Shown here one piece after another: positions 1-12,100 of a stretch of DNA of 64,000 bases (position 1 is the stretch's first letter; each line of letters starts with the position of its first letter). The stretch lies in NCBI GenBank assembly GCA_963942565.1, contig CAWWDR010000266.1:1-64000 (forward strand), given 5' to 3'. The translations under genes were made by a program, and so were the position numbers. The DNA comes from Maea johnstoni (Eukaryota; Annelida; Polychaeta; Spionida; Magelonidae). Under the pieces are notes generated by a model that saw nothing but the letters and a program-made list of their open reading frames with translations, did not search any database and was not told the DNA's origin.

Positions 1-7
1 ATCATAT

Positions 8-60
8 TAATTTACATAACTATCGTCCAGAATCACTGGACCCTATATTAATTGGCTGCG
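8..60. repeat. 53-bp direct repeat, inner copy (A2-type) of the YR element
   Basis: Identical over 53 bp to 4685-4737, in direct orientation, ending in GGCTGCG. It lies downstream of the recombinase gene when read on the minus strand, where a split-direct-repeat element carries its A2 copy. Confidence 0.85.
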
Positions 61-285
61 TCACCTACGCTCACTGAACCCTATCTTTATTGCATCCTAA
101 CCGTCCGCACAATACTTTTCTTCTATTCTTTTGTCACTACGCTAACCTGCGGACCGCTTCGTTCAAAAGAACCACAGAAAACAACAAGTGCGGACTATTA
201 TAAGAAATAACAACACCAATATACTGTTGGTAGATGCTCGCTGATGTGTGATGCAACATCCGATTCGACCCTACAGTACGGGAAC

Positions 286-1353
286 TTACAGCCCTAAAGA
301 TTGCGAAACTAACAACCTCTCTTTTAAATCATCTTCTATATAGCCATCTTTTGCTCTTTCACTTAACCACCTACCATGCCTTTTAAACAATCTATCTTTA
401 ACACCTGCATTAGCAGCAGCGGTTGCGCCTCCAGACCTCAAAGAATGAACTGAATAATTTTTAATATCCCCCACTATAGGTTCCATTTTTTCTTTGATAA
501 TCTCTCTTATTCTGCTGTAGGTGAGCGGCTGTTTTTTAACTTTAAAACCTTTATTTGTTTTACATATATTCCGAAATAATGGCGTTTCCAGTTCTTTGAA
601 TAAATCAGCTTTACACATATATCTTTTTAAAACTGTATATGGACATGTGATCTTACTGGTTTTAGCTATCAAAACCCATGATCCATCCCTATACTGATCT
701 GTTTTAGAAAATTCCAAAAAAATAGAAATGTAATCATTTTCGAAATTTATATCACCTACTTTTAATTTCAAAACTTCCTGTGATCTAAAAAACCCTGCAA
801 ATGACAACAGCATAAATGCCAAAAATCTCAAATTCATTAATTGGTTATCATCATACACCACCATTGCTTTTTGCAAGTGGTCTAGCTTAAATGGTTTCTT
901 CTTTTCGGTTTTCTTTGCCAAAATTCTAGTAGCACTTTCATAAACATTTTTGACCATGATGTCTTGTGTAGGAGAAATAATACCTGCTTGTTCGTGCGCC
1001 CAAGCTATACCATGAAACGCACTAAAAATTGGACTAGGAGAATTTGATGTTTGTATCAAATAAACTAAATATAAAGCTACATGATTTGGCTGTGCCGGTA
1101 GAACAGAAATTTTATCTTTCCTTGACAATGCAAACTTTTTCCATCTTAGAAATGCTTTAGAATAACCATATGCTGTACTATAGGCTTTATTTTGTACAAC
1201 TACTTCCGGCAATTTCTTGGACAAATCTTTTAGCAGTTGATCTTGGAAAACTTCCTCTCTCCCCCAAAACCCTTGCTTGTATACATCTAATAAATAGAAA
1301 AACAATACTTTAAAAATCAAATAATAACAAAAATCACAATAACGCTGCATCAT
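286..1353 (-). CDS. tyrosine recombinase (YR) of the retrotransposon
   Basis: A 355-residue protein resembling phage-integrase-type recombinases. The N-terminal part (about residues 30-150) looks like a SAM-like DNA-binding region. The catalytic part carries an arginine in FFRSQEV (about residue 186), the HSLRSGG box (about 301), the RHGRW box (about 322) and a tyrosine in DGYIED (about 338). This is the R...HxxR...H/W...Y series expected of the family. It would splice the circular cDNA into the genome without making a staggered cut. It is the last gene of the element, 180 bp downstream of the RT frame. The first roughly 25 residues are hydrophobic and may precede the true start. Confidence 0.85.
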   Translation of the reverse strand: MMQRYCDFCYYLIFKVLFFYLLDVYKQGFWGREEVFQDQLLKDLSKKLPEVVVQNKAYSTAYGYSKAFLRWKKFALSRKDKISVLPAQPNHVALYLVYLIQTSNSPSPIFSAFHGIAWAHEQAGIISPTQDIMVKNVYESATRILAKKTEKKKPFKLDHLQKAMVVYDDNQLMNLRFLAFMLLSFAGFFRSQEVLKLKVGDINFENDYISIFLEFSKTDQYRDGSWVLIAKTSKITCPYTVLKRYMCKADLFKELETPLFRNICKTNKGFKVKKQPLTYSRIREIIKEKMEPIVGDIKNYSVHSLRSGGATAAANAGVKDRLFKRHGRWLSERAKDGYIEDDLKERLLVSQSLGL

Positions 1354-1532
1354 ATATCTTTAATATGCAAACTCTTGATTGACATTACTTTATGCCAACA
1401 TATGTTTCACAAACATTCATCATGATAATTTTACAAATTATCCATAATCCATACAAGACCAAATATATTCATAGTCTATACAAGACTGAACAGGTATACA
1501 ACCATAACTCCCGTATCACCCAGATACTTATC

Positions 1533-3797
1533 TTACTGAATAATCTTATTATCCTTCACCTGTCCTTTGAAATCAATTTTCAATGCCAAAACTTTAAATT
1601 TTAAGTCTCTGTTAGCAAACAACGTATAATATGGCGCCTTGCCTTTCTCAAATCCATCAACTGTATTTGGAATCTCTATATAATCCAATACAAAATCTCT
1701 GAACTTAACACCATCAACGGTTAATATAGGCCAAAATGCTGAAGATTTCCATACTGGTACTATAACTACTCCTTTCGCTCCACATCTTCCCATGTGCATC
1801 AATGCTTTTGCTATAACCCTTGTAGGAGCCATAATGTAATTATTTTCATTTGCCCAATTTTGAGAAAAAGCATCAATTGCCTCTGTTCCCGGATTCCAAA
1901 ATAAAGAATTAAACCTACTTAATTTTGCATTATAGTAACTTGCAAACCTGTCGATGGTCAACGGTCCCCAAATAAAATTCAAATATTCAAACACGGATTT
2001 GGCTAACCCGTAATCGTCAATATCCAACATTTTAGAATAAAAATCTGCTTGTATATTCCTGTTTCTAGGTACCCAATTAACCAACAATTGTATATTATTA
2101 TTAGCCAATAAATGGCATACTGCCAAAGATAAATTTTGTAAATCTATATTTGAACTTCCGATTTGCATAATCCGTACCACAGCTTGATTATCTGTGAACC
2201 ACGCAATACTTTTACCCACAAACATATGACACATTGCCACCAAAACATACCACAGAACATACAGTTCTCTCCAAGTTGAACTTTTCATTCTCTGAAATTC
2301 AGACCACTGTTCATGCGAAATTGCAATACCATCATGTGTTACTACATAACCTGCACCTCCTGTGCTTGATGCATCTGAATAAACCAATACATCCTGTTTA
2401 AATTCTTCCCATATATGTATACCATTAAGATCTCTGAAATTATCCTTCCAGAATACAATTTCTTCTTTAGCTTTTTCATCAATTTCGATATTCTCATCCC
2501 AAGTGGATGCTTTATTAATACATCTAAATAAATATCTTGTCATCAACCTCCCAATATTTCCAATATTCCTTAATGCCGAAATAATCATTCCTGTGGCTTT
2601 AGCCAGACTCCTTACAGGAGTAACTTGAAATTCAGCCAATTCTGAAAAAAACTTTAGGATCTTCTCTTCCCTTCTGGGTGAAACGAATAACCTTCCTTCT
2701 ACACTGTTTATTAAATTACCAGTCCAAATAATTTCTGTTTTTGGACACCATTCACACTTACTAGGACTTGGTAAAAACCCTAGCTCCAATAAATCTGTGC
2801 AACAAATTTTTGCCAAAATTTCACATCTTTCTTTAGTTTGAGCGTTACCTAGACCATCATCTAGAAAAATTGACACCCTGTGTCCATGTGACCTCCACCA
2901 AGATATTACTGGCCTAAGTAATTTTGTAAAAATATATGGAGCTGAGCTGAGCCCAAAAGGCAATACAACAAATTTATATATGACAATATTACCAAATTTA
3001 TCTGGCCATGCAAAAGCTAAATAATCAGTATGCTCAGAATACATTTCAATATGATGATAACCGGATTTCAGATCAAAAGAAAACATATAATCATCTTTTT
3101 GTAGATATTGCAATATAACACTTATGTCATCATATTTAATTTTCTGTTTGTATAAATACAAATTAACCATCCTCAAATCCAAAATTAACCTCTTCTTACC
3201 ATTTGGCTGCACAGAAACTGTAAGTGGATTAATCACTATAGGCAACTTGTCACATACTACGACCGAACCTATTTCTAGCAACTCATCAATTGCCTGCCTG
3301 ACAAAATTTGGATATTCCAAAGACGATTTATTATTTTTCATGATTGCTTGCTTCGGTAAGTCAAAAAATGGAATTTTATACCCTGTAGAAATCACATCCA
3401 AAATAAATTGCGAAGATCCAATTTCTTGCCATTTTTCCAATTTAGACTTGAGTCTTCCTACTAATGAAATATTGGGTGGATCACCCAGTTTGAAATCACT
3501 CCATTCCATGAAATCTTCCACCGTTACAAAACCTGGTATATCAAATTTACTTTGGAATTCCTGGAGTTGGTTTGTTAGGTTGCTGAAATTATGGCAACTG
3601 TTGATAATGTTGCTGCTGAAAGTTACTTGCTGACTGATTGCCTGGCATGAATTTAAAAAGTCTGCACTCGCTACGCCAATGTCCTGGCCTACCGCACGCA
3701 AAACAGTTTCCTGGTCTTGAGCTTTGGCTAGCCTGTCCACCCCATTGTTGCACTGGCTTTCTGAAATTAAAATTTTTCTGTTTTTTAGTTCTCGCAT
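1533..3797 (-). CDS. reverse transcriptase - RNase H of the YR retrotransposon
   Basis: A 754-residue frame. The RT palm motifs are FSFDLKSGYHHIEM (about 235-249), LPFGLSSAPYIFTKLL and FLDDG (about 310-316). RNase H follows with VYSDASSTGGAG (about 469), the TWRELYVL helix and FTDNQAVVRI. The tail (about 600-754) has the FASYYNAK and DAFSQNW stretch that is common after RNase H in DIRS-type and related YR elements. The frame overlaps the gag-like frame at its 5' end, as YR elements often do, so translation may depend on frameshift or internal initiation. The first codons before about residue 80 may be non-coding overlap. Confidence 0.87.
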   Translation of the reverse strand: MRELKNRKILISESQCNNGVDRLAKAQDQETVLRAVGQDIGVASADFLNSCQAISQQVTFSSNIINSCHNFSNLTNQLQEFQSKFDIPGFVTVEDFMEWSDFKLGDPPNISLVGRLKSKLEKWQEIGSSQFILDVISTGYKIPFFDLPKQAIMKNNKSSLEYPNFVRQAIDELLEIGSVVVCDKLPIVINPLTVSVQPNGKKRLILDLRMVNLYLYKQKIKYDDISVILQYLQKDDYMFSFDLKSGYHHIEMYSEHTDYLAFAWPDKFGNIVIYKFVVLPFGLSSAPYIFTKLLRPVISWWRSHGHRVSIFLDDGLGNAQTKERCEILAKICCTDLLELGFLPSPSKCEWCPKTEIIWTGNLINSVEGRLFVSPRREEKILKFFSELAEFQVTPVRSLAKATGMIISALRNIGNIGRLMTRYLFRCINKASTWDENIEIDEKAKEEIVFWKDNFRDLNGIHIWEEFKQDVLVYSDASSTGGAGYVVTHDGIAISHEQWSEFQRMKSSTWRELYVLWYVLVAMCHMFVGKSIAWFTDNQAVVRIMQIGSSNIDLQNLSLAVCHLLANNNIQLLVNWVPRNRNIQADFYSKMLDIDDYGLAKSVFEYLNFIWGPLTIDRFASYYNAKLSRFNSLFWNPGTEAIDAFSQNWANENNYIMAPTRVIAKALMHMGRCGAKGVVIVPVWKSSAFWPILTVDGVKFRDFVLDYIEIPNTVDGFEKGKAPYYTLFANRDLKFKVLALKIDFKGQVKDNKIIQ

Positions 3798-4590
3798 CTC
3801 TCACCTTGGTCTTGGCTCTACTTTCGGCCTTGTAGAGCCTCTTCTCATCTTCACTATCACTTGCTAGTTCATCTTTAACGTATTCATTAGCGGTTGCCCA
3901 ACCATGTTCTGACTTATCTGCTATAAGAATAAGTTTCTGTCTTTGACTGATAAGTTTCTCACCTTCCTTGATATCCTCCACCACTGCGTCAAACTTCTGC
4001 TCGGCTAGATGCCTCCTGGCATCTTCCATAGTGTTGGCCACCTTCCTGTTGAATTTGAACTGCTCTTCGTTCCCCTTGGACCTGAAGGAATGCCTCTCGA
4101 TATCCACCTTGATACGCTTGATTTCATGCAGCTGATCCTCATGCTGCACTGCACCCTGCTCCCCTAGCTCCCTCTTGAAGCTATCAAACTTGTCTGTTAC
4201 AGTGCTCAAAATTTGGCTACTGCACTTCTGCATTGCCCCTTCAATTAGTCTAGCCAACATAGCTTCATTAGGGTCTGGAACTTGTACTGTTGGCCTGGAT
4301 GCATGCAACACAGACACCCCTGGAATGGTCTGTGCCCTCGAACCATGATGTTGTTCAGCCATGATGAGAAAACGCACCTCACAACCAGAAAACGGCAACG
4401 GACCGAAAAAACGCACCCCCAGTATCACGAGAACCAATACTGTCAGGCACCTGCTCAGCATAACAGCACAAAGTCTAAGATGTTCTACTAGTAATGTCAT
4501 GTACAACTGTCTCTCACCCAACACCAATCTCGCCACGCAGAACACTTGGAATACGGCCACACCTCTCCAGACACGGATACGTCGCACCAA
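3589..4590 (-). CDS. gag-like protein of the YR retrotransposon
   Basis: A 333-residue frame. Its C-terminal part carries a CCHC zinc knuckle (CFACGRPGHWRSEC), the nucleic-acid-binding signature of retroelement Gag proteins, after a lysine/arginine-rich region. The middle is charged and helical (about residues 130-230). The first roughly 75 residues before MAEQHHGSRA are hydrophobic and atypical, so the real start is probably the methionine near 4362. It overlaps the RT frame at 3589-3797. Confidence 0.75.
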   Translation of the reverse strand: MVRRIRVWRGVAVFQVFCVARLVLGERQLYMTLLVEHLRLCAVMLSRCLTVLVLVILGVRFFGPLPFSGCEVRFLIMAEQHHGSRAQTIPGVSVLHASRPTVQVPDPNEAMLARLIEGAMQKCSSQILSTVTDKFDSFKRELGEQGAVQHEDQLHEIKRIKVDIERHSFRSKGNEEQFKFNRKVANTMEDARRHLAEQKFDAVVEDIKEGEKLISQRQKLILIADKSEHGWATANEYVKDELASDSEDEKRLYKAESRAKTKVRDARTKKQKNFNFRKPVQQWGGQASQSSRPGNCFACGRPGHWRSECRLFKFMPGNQSASNFQQQHYQQLP

Positions 4591-4670
4591 CCTCCTGCAA
4601 TTTGATCTAGAAGTCGCACCCTACGAGCAGGACTACGAGCTTCGAATGACTTATGCTCTGTCCAGAGCTC

Positions 4671-4680
4671 CTTATATACA
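4671..4680 (-). promoter_or_regulatory. candidate TATA box of the YR element
   Basis: TGTATATAAG on the minus strand, just inside the terminal repeat and about 85 bp before the gag-like frame. The position suits an internal element promoter, but this is a motif match only. Confidence 0.4.
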
Positions 4681-4684
4681 GTTA

Positions 4685-4737
4685 TAATTTACATAACTAT
4701 CGTCCAGAATCACTGGACCCTATATTAATTGGCTGCG
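4685..4737. repeat. 53-bp direct repeat, outer copy (A1-type) and 5' end of the YR element
   Basis: Matches 8-60 over 53 bp. Immediately outside it the sequence changes to a degenerate GGAATTCC palindrome unit, so 4737/4738 is taken as the element edge. Confidence 0.8.
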
Positions 4738-4765
4738 ATTAATTGGAATTCCATAAATGTATGTA

Positions 4766-5315
4766 TGTAATGAATGTCATTCTTACAGTAAGTAAATGAA
4801 TTACCCAAGTTGAATGTGTGACAGGAACTTTGGAAAACAAGGGGTTAACTGCACCCAAAGTCTAGTTAATAAATGACTAGTGAAAGTTTTATGGTATAAC
4901 GAATGATAAGATACCCGCGAAAGTAGCGTCAGATAGGCTGTAGCGAACAAAGGAATAGGAACGTATATTTGGAGTTGCAAGGAATTAAAGAGGTATGTGA
5001 AGTCAGTTTATCTTTGAATTTACACATTTGTCAATTTTGGATGTATTTCTCTTAAAGTGAATAATGGTCTATTTTGATTACTTGAATATGTATCTAAAGA
5101 TGATTTAACTAGAACTGAAATTGTATGGACTAAATTACTAACTGCTTGATATTGTACTTTGTGAATTGTAGTTTTCACGGTGTTTAAGGACTGTATGGAA
5201 ACAGATATGGAACTTAATTGAAATAAAGAACTGTTCTTAACATCAGTCGAGACTTCAGATTCCTTGGAAGGACCCCAGCTGTAGGGAATTTATCCAAACC
5301 CTACATGCTCTTACA
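4766..5315 (+). repeat. 5' LTR of the BEL/Pao element
   Basis: 550 bp, starting TGTAATGAATG and ending GCTCTTACA. Near-identical to 12538-13087. It contains AATAAAG near its 3' part (about 5222), a plausible polyadenylation signal. Confidence 0.95.
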
Positions 5316-6107
5316 GTGAAAACTCTGTGTGTATATCCAGTGGAAACCCTGGATATATCTATAAGTGACAAACCCTTGGATACTACAGCCTATCTCACAA
5401 GGAAACATGGATTATACGGAATACATTGAATGGATTGATATAAACACTATGGAATGCTGATACTGCTAGTGACGCGACCCAGATTACCAGCCAGACCAAC
5501 GCTCTTAGCAGCGGGTGCATTGGGGTTGAGCAGAGCAATAAAACCTGAACCTTGTACCCCAGGACCAGCAGCGGCTGTGTGATACCACAGCCAGCCAGTG
5601 CCTAGCGACAACCCCTTAGCAACAGGACAATAACATTGAGTGCCTCTACACCTAGCGACAATTTGTGGCAACAGGATAACAACAGTGTGCCCCCAACGGA
5701 ACTATTGAACATAGACAAACACTAATATGGACTACAGGCAACAGGATAACAAGTTTGCCCTTACAGAACTTTTGAATATGGACAGACATTAATATGGACA
5801 AAAGAACATTTATTGTTTTTAATTCATATGATTTATCAAGGATAACATTGTCATTCTTTATGGATTACTAAGGTCTGTTTGTTTACATACTTTTAGTATA
5901 CTTATTGGTTTTTGTGCATGCATATACATGCATTGTTTTTGACTGTTCATAACTAAGTATATACTGTTTTTATAGAACTTCACTCAAGATTTAGATTTAT
6001 CAAATTGTATGTTAATTATTTGTTATTAAGTTGAGAATAGGACTCATTTATATAGATTAGAAAATTTCAACTGGTTTCTCAGCTTAATCAAATTTATAGA
6101 ATTAATT
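5316..6107 (+). other. BEL/Pao untranslated leader
   Basis: About 790 bp between LTR and gag-pol start. It holds short imperfect direct repeats (variants of GCAACAGGATAACAA at about 5620-5760) and then AT-rich sequence. It has no convincing reading frame. Primer-binding and packaging sites would lie here, but I could not assign the tRNA primer. Confidence 0.6.
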
Positions 6108-9100
6108 ATGGCTACTAAAGATGATCAGAGTGACCTCAAGGGGGATAACCTAGAAATGCCTACTATAGGCGTAAGGGATAGAAAACCCACAGAGAAGGGA
6201 TTAGAATGGCAGATTGAACAGAAAAGGTCAAAGTTCAGAGCAGCAATGACCTCATGGAGAAAACAGGCAGTTAAAATAGAGAATTTGCTGTCTGAAACCC
6301 AAGACATCTCTTTGATTAAACATCAGAGAGGGGCTTTGGAACAGAATATGATAGAGGTGTCATCCTCTTATGAACAGCTGAATGACCTTTTTAGGTCAGC
6401 TGATATGGATGAGTCTGAGTACTCAAATTATGAGGGAGTGGAAAAGGACCACTACCTCATAGCAAGGAAAATTGCAGATGCAATTAAAGATATAGAAATG
6501 GAAAGGAATGAAGTGAGATCATATAGAAGTAGATCTTCACAAAATAGTATCTCATCTCAGTCATCAGCTGCATCCAAGCGTTTAGATGCAGCCACTGAAG
6601 CAGCCGCTATGAGAACTAGATTGAAATACATTGACATTGAAGCTCAGATAGAGAAAGTACAGGCAATGAAAGGCCTGGAAATAGCAGAGGCAAAACTAGC
6701 TGCCATAAATCAATTAGAAGGAGAGGAGGGTGATCATCAGGATATAGATAAAATTTTGCCAGAACAGCAGGATATAAAGCAATACATACAGAGCTATTTG
6801 GAAACTCATTCAGTTTCAGAGCAGGCACCTAAGGTGACTGTTCCTGACAATGGAGGAGGCTTTATATCAGAGTCATCCCCAATAGATAAGGTTAGAACAC
6901 AGGTGGCTCTGAATCCTTCCGCAGGCGAGTATGTGCCAGGACAGAGACCACAGAACACATGGATTTACTCTCCCATCACATCGGGAAATGTAAATGCAGG
7001 CGAACCGCCTAACAGGGATTATGGTCAAAACGTTTCCCAACAACAGATCCATGAATTGACCCGATCATTCGCCGAACAGGTTAGTCTCAGCCGGCTTCCT
7101 GTACCGGAACCCACTACATTCAATGGGGACCCACTCAAGTTCCCTGGATGGAAGAGTTCTTTTGACACCCTTATTGATCAGAAGGGTATCCCATCAAATG
7201 AAAGGATTCACTACCTGAAAAGGTATTTAACAGGTGCCGCTCTAGAGGCTATTGAAGGATACTTTCTGTTAAGCACAGATGATGCTTACGTTGAGGCAAG
7301 AATGCTTCTAGAACAGAGATATGGTGACCCATTTGTGATTGCCAACGCCTTTCGTGACAAACTGGAGGAGTGGCCTAAAATCCCTCCTAAAGATGGCTTA
7401 GCCTTAAGAAAATTCTCAGACTTTCTCAAGCAATGTGAAAAAGCCATGGAGACCACTGGGAGTTTGAGCATTTTAGATGACAGTAGAGAAAACAGAAAAT
7501 TGCTCACTAAACTTCCAGACTGGCTTGTAGCCCGCTGGGCAAGGGTAGCAGCCGACTGGAAAGAACGTGGAAGAACATTCCCACCTTTCAAGGAATTTAC
7601 CAGATTTATGGTGAAGGAATCAAACATAGCTTGTGATCCAATCACCTCCATTCAAGCCTTGAAGGGAAATGATAGAAATACCAGTGATAAAAATTCACAT
7701 AAGGTCGGCCAGTTTAGACAAGCCAGGGCTCTCGCTACAGATGTATATGAGAAAGGGAAATCAACAGATAATGAACAAAAGGAAATAAAATGTGTACTCT
7801 GTTCAAAGGGACACGATATAGATGACTGCAAGATATTCTTGTCCAAGTCCCTAGAGGATAGGAAAAACTACTGTATGATAAAAGGACTTTGTTTTAGGTG
7901 CCTGATCCGCGGGCACTTAGCAGCAGAGTGTCCTGAAAGGAAAACATGTAAGACATGCAAGGGTCGTCACCCTACTTCCCTGCATATGGGAAAGAAAAGG
8001 ACAAATGATAGAGTGGAAGCCTCAAATAGCAAGGCAGAAGGCTCAGCCATAGATGATTCTAAACCAGAAACTGCAGCCAAGGCAACCTGCAGCAGAATTA
8101 GGACCACCCATCTCTGTGACACAGATGAGGCTGGTAAAAGTTCGATGATTGTACCTGTGTGGGTATCACATGTGGAACAGCCTGAGAGAGAAATAATGGT
8201 GTATGCGCTATTGGATACTCAATCTGATACAACATTTATTCTAGAAGACACTTGTGACTCCCTTGGTGTAAAGGGACACAGTACTAAGTTATGGCTATCC
8301 ACCATGCTGGCTGAAGACCAGCTTATTGAGAGCAGAAGAGTAGAAGGATTGGTGGTTAGAGGACACGATAGTTCTCTAAAGGTTCCACTTCCTGCGACAT
8401 ACACCAGGAATATTGTACCTGCCAATAGGGCGCATATTCCAACTCCTGAAATGACACAGAATTGGCCTCATTTAAGGAACATAGGGAAGAAGTTGATGCC
8501 ACTGAATGACTGTAAGGTAGCCCTACTTATAGGCTATAACTGCTCAAAAGCCTTAGTCCCAAGAGAAGTAATACCCCCAAGTGGTAATGGACCCTATGCC
8601 GAAAGGACAGATCTTGGCTGGGGTATAGTAGGTATCGTTGACCCAAACCAGGTTGAGGTAGATATGCATGATCCTATAGGTGCGAGTCATCGCATCCTCA
8701 CATACAACATCCCAGCCCAGCTGTCTAGATCAGATGTCAGGGATGACAGCTTAGGTGCGAAGGATGTGTCCAACCAGATACATGTCTCCTTGAAGACTGC
8801 GGTCAAGGAGATCATTACTCCTTTAGAAGTAAACAGGATGATGGAATTGGACTTCAATGAAAGAAATACTGGAAAGGATGACTACTCACAACATGATTTG
8901 AAGTTCCTAAGCACAATGAAAGAAGGCATTCATCTGTCTGATGATGGTCACTACCAAATGCCACTTCCATTCAAGCTTAAAGACCCTAATCTGCCTAACA
9001 ACAGAGTTATGGCTATGCATCGCTTAAGGCAACTTGAAAGGAACTTTAAAAGGGATGAAAAATATCAAAAGGACTACATTGCCTTCATGAATGAAGTCAT

Positions 9101-12100
9101 TGAGAGAGGGTACGCTGAAAGGGTACCAAATGAAGATCTAGTAAGAGATGATGGAGGGGTATATTACATCCCACACCATGGGGTTTATCACCCCAAGAAA
9201 CCAGATAAGATTCGCGTTGTTTTTGATTGTAGTGCCAAGTACAAGGGCGAATCTCTGAACGATCACCTTCTCAGAGGACCTGACCTCACAAATACCCTCG
9301 TCGGAGTGTTATCAAGGTTTCGTCAAGAACCTGTGGCATTCATGTGTGATATTGAACAAATGTTCTACCAGTTCAAGGTCAACCAAGAGCATTGTGATTT
9401 TCTTCGCTTCCTCTGGTGGAAGGATGGTAATCATGCAGATGAGGTGGTAGAATACAGAATGAATGTGCATCTGTTTGGTGCAGCATCTTCTCCTGGCTGT
9501 GCAAATTATGGATTGAAACAAACAGCCAATGATAATGAGAAAGAGTTTGGGGAAAAGGCTGCAGACTTCATCCGCAATAACTTCTATGTTGATGATGGCT
9601 TGAAGTCAGTGGCCACTGAAAGTGAAGCAATAGACGTTATTGCTAGGAGCAAGGATATTTGCGCCAAAGGAGGATTAAGACTACACAAAATTGTCTCAAA
9701 CTCAAGGGAAGTTATGGAAACTGTCCCATCAGAAGATATGGCAAAAGGCCTAAAGGAACTAGATTTCAACATTGATGCCTTGCCCATTGAAAGAGCACTT
9801 GGAGTTCAATGGTGCATTGAATCTGACACCTTTCAATTCAGAATCACATTAAAGGACCAACCACTAACCAGACGTGGCATTCTTTCAACAGTGTGTTCAG
9901 TATTTGACCCGCTTGGGTTCATAGCCCCAGTAGTGATTGTGGGCAAGCAAATATTGCAAGAAATGTGTAGATGCCAGGCAGATTGGGATAGTCCACTACC
10001 TGATGAGCTTAGACCTCGTTGGGAAAAATGGAGAAGTGAACTGATCAAACTTAAGTCAGTGAAACTTCAAAGATGCTTCAAACCTGAAGATTTTGGAAAG
10101 GTGAAACTGGCAGAATTGCATCATTTCTCAGATGCAAGCACTGTTGGATACGGACAAGGATCATACCTACGTTTGATCAATGAACAAGATGAAGTGCATT
10201 GCTCCCTCGTAATGGGAAAGGCTAGAGTCACTCCATTGAAAACAGTGACAATACCACGCTTGGAACTCACTGCTGCCCTGCTGTCAGTAAGAGTCAGCAG
10301 TTTATTGAAGGATCAGCTGGAATATCATATTGACAATGAAGTATTCTGGAGCGATAGCAAAGTGGCTCTGGGATACATTGCGAATGCCTCTAAGAGATTC
10401 CATGTCTTTGTTGCAAACAGAGTGCAACAGATCAGAGACCAGACAGATCCCTCCCAATGGAAACATGTTAGATCTGGTGAAAACCCAGCTGATAAAGCAT
10501 CACGAGGTGTGAATGCTGATGAGTTAGAGAACAACTGCATGTGGTTTAAGGGACCAGCCTTTCTCTGGGAAAGGGACATACCACAAATGGACCAGGACCC
10601 CGACAGGTCAGTTTCTTTAACTGACCCAGAAGTCAAAAGGGTCACAGTGTTGAGTACAAAGGCAAATGAAAACACTAAGGGTTTCGACCTGAAGCGCCTT
10701 GAGTACTTCTCGGATTGGCTGCATGCTAAACGGGCTATAGCAGCTTGCTTGAGGTTCAAGACAAAACTACTGAATAAGATTCGCAATAAAACATCACATA
10801 TGAAATTGCGAAGAAAAGACAAACAGGATTATGCTCCAATGCAGGTAGAGGATATGCAAGGAGCGGAAATGGAAATAATAAAGCTAACTCAAAGGGAAGC
10901 TTTTGGACCAGAGATTAAAATACTCGAGAGCCTGAAGGTCAATGAAAGCAACCTTGACAGGCATGTTGCTACTGAGCGCAAGATGGCCATGAAAGGAACT
11001 AGCCAGCTATATAGACTGGACCCTTTCTTAGATGAAAATGGCATAGTGAGAGTAGGTGGAAGAATAAGAAATTCACTCTACTCATCAGAACTGAAACATC
11101 CAGTCATTCTACCGCGAAAACACCATGTAACTGAGATGGTTGTTCAACACTTTCACAAGAAGATAGGACATGGTGGTCGTGGAATGACAACAAATGAAAT
11201 TCGTGCAAATGGATTCTGGGTTATTGGATGCAGTGGAGCTGTATCCAAATGCATCTCTACCTGCGTCAAATGTAGGAAACTAAGAAGCCCAGTTCAGGGA
11301 CAAAAGATGGCAGACCTACCTGCCGATAGATTGGAACAAGTACCCCCCTTCACATATTGTGGAGTTGATTTCTTTGGACCTTGGTACACCAAGGAAGGCC
11401 GAAAGGGTCTCAAAAGATATGGATGTCTCTTCACATGCATGTCTTCAAGAGCAGTGCACATTGAGACTGCCAACTCATTGGAAACAGACTCATTCATAAA
11501 TGCATTACGCCGTTTCCTCAGCATCAGGGGACCAATGAGACAGTTGAGATGTGATCAGGGCACCAATTTCATAGGTGCATCAAGAGAACTTCAGACTGAA
11601 ATGAATCAGATGAACCACACAAAGGTGAAAGAATTCCTCCTGAAAGAACAATGTGATTACTTTGAGTTCAAAATGAATCCTCCCTCAGCTAGCCACATGG
11701 GTGGAGTATGGGAGAGACAAATACGCACTATAAGAAAGGTGCTTGCGTCGTTGATGGATCAGGCCGGGCCTCAACTAAATGATGAATCATTGAGGACCCT
11801 AATGTGTGAAGCTGCAGCTATTGTGAACAGCCGTCCACTGTCAGTAGACAATTTGAATGATCCAACATCCTTGGCACCACTAACTCCTAATCACCTTCTG
11901 ACTATGAAGTCAAGAGTTATTTTGCCACCTCCTGGAAAATTTCAGGAAGCAGACTTGTACTGCAGAAAACAATGGCGCAGAGTGCAGCACTTAACAAATG
12001 AGTTCTGGACCAGATGGAAACTGGAATACCTGAATGATCTCCAAAGTAGATCAAAATGGTCTCATCCAAGAAGAGAGATGAAGACTGGTGACATTGTAAT

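Larger units (their letters stand above)
1..4737 (-). mobile_element. DIRS/Ngaro-group tyrosine-recombinase retrotransposon, cut by the window start
   Basis: Three long minus-strand reading frames lie in the order gag-like, reverse transcriptase plus RNase H, tyrosine recombinase. This is the layout of YR retrotransposons, which integrate with a recombinase and not a DDE integrase. A 53-bp sequence is directly repeated at 8-60 and 4685-4737. That fits the split direct repeats of the Ngaro/PAT type (A1 - genes - B1 A2 B2), so the B2 end would lie beyond base 1. The frames look whole within the window, so this is a young copy. I saw no recognisable methyltransferase domain, which argues for Ngaro/PAT over classical DIRS1. 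The family call rests on domain order and repeats. Confidence 0.85.
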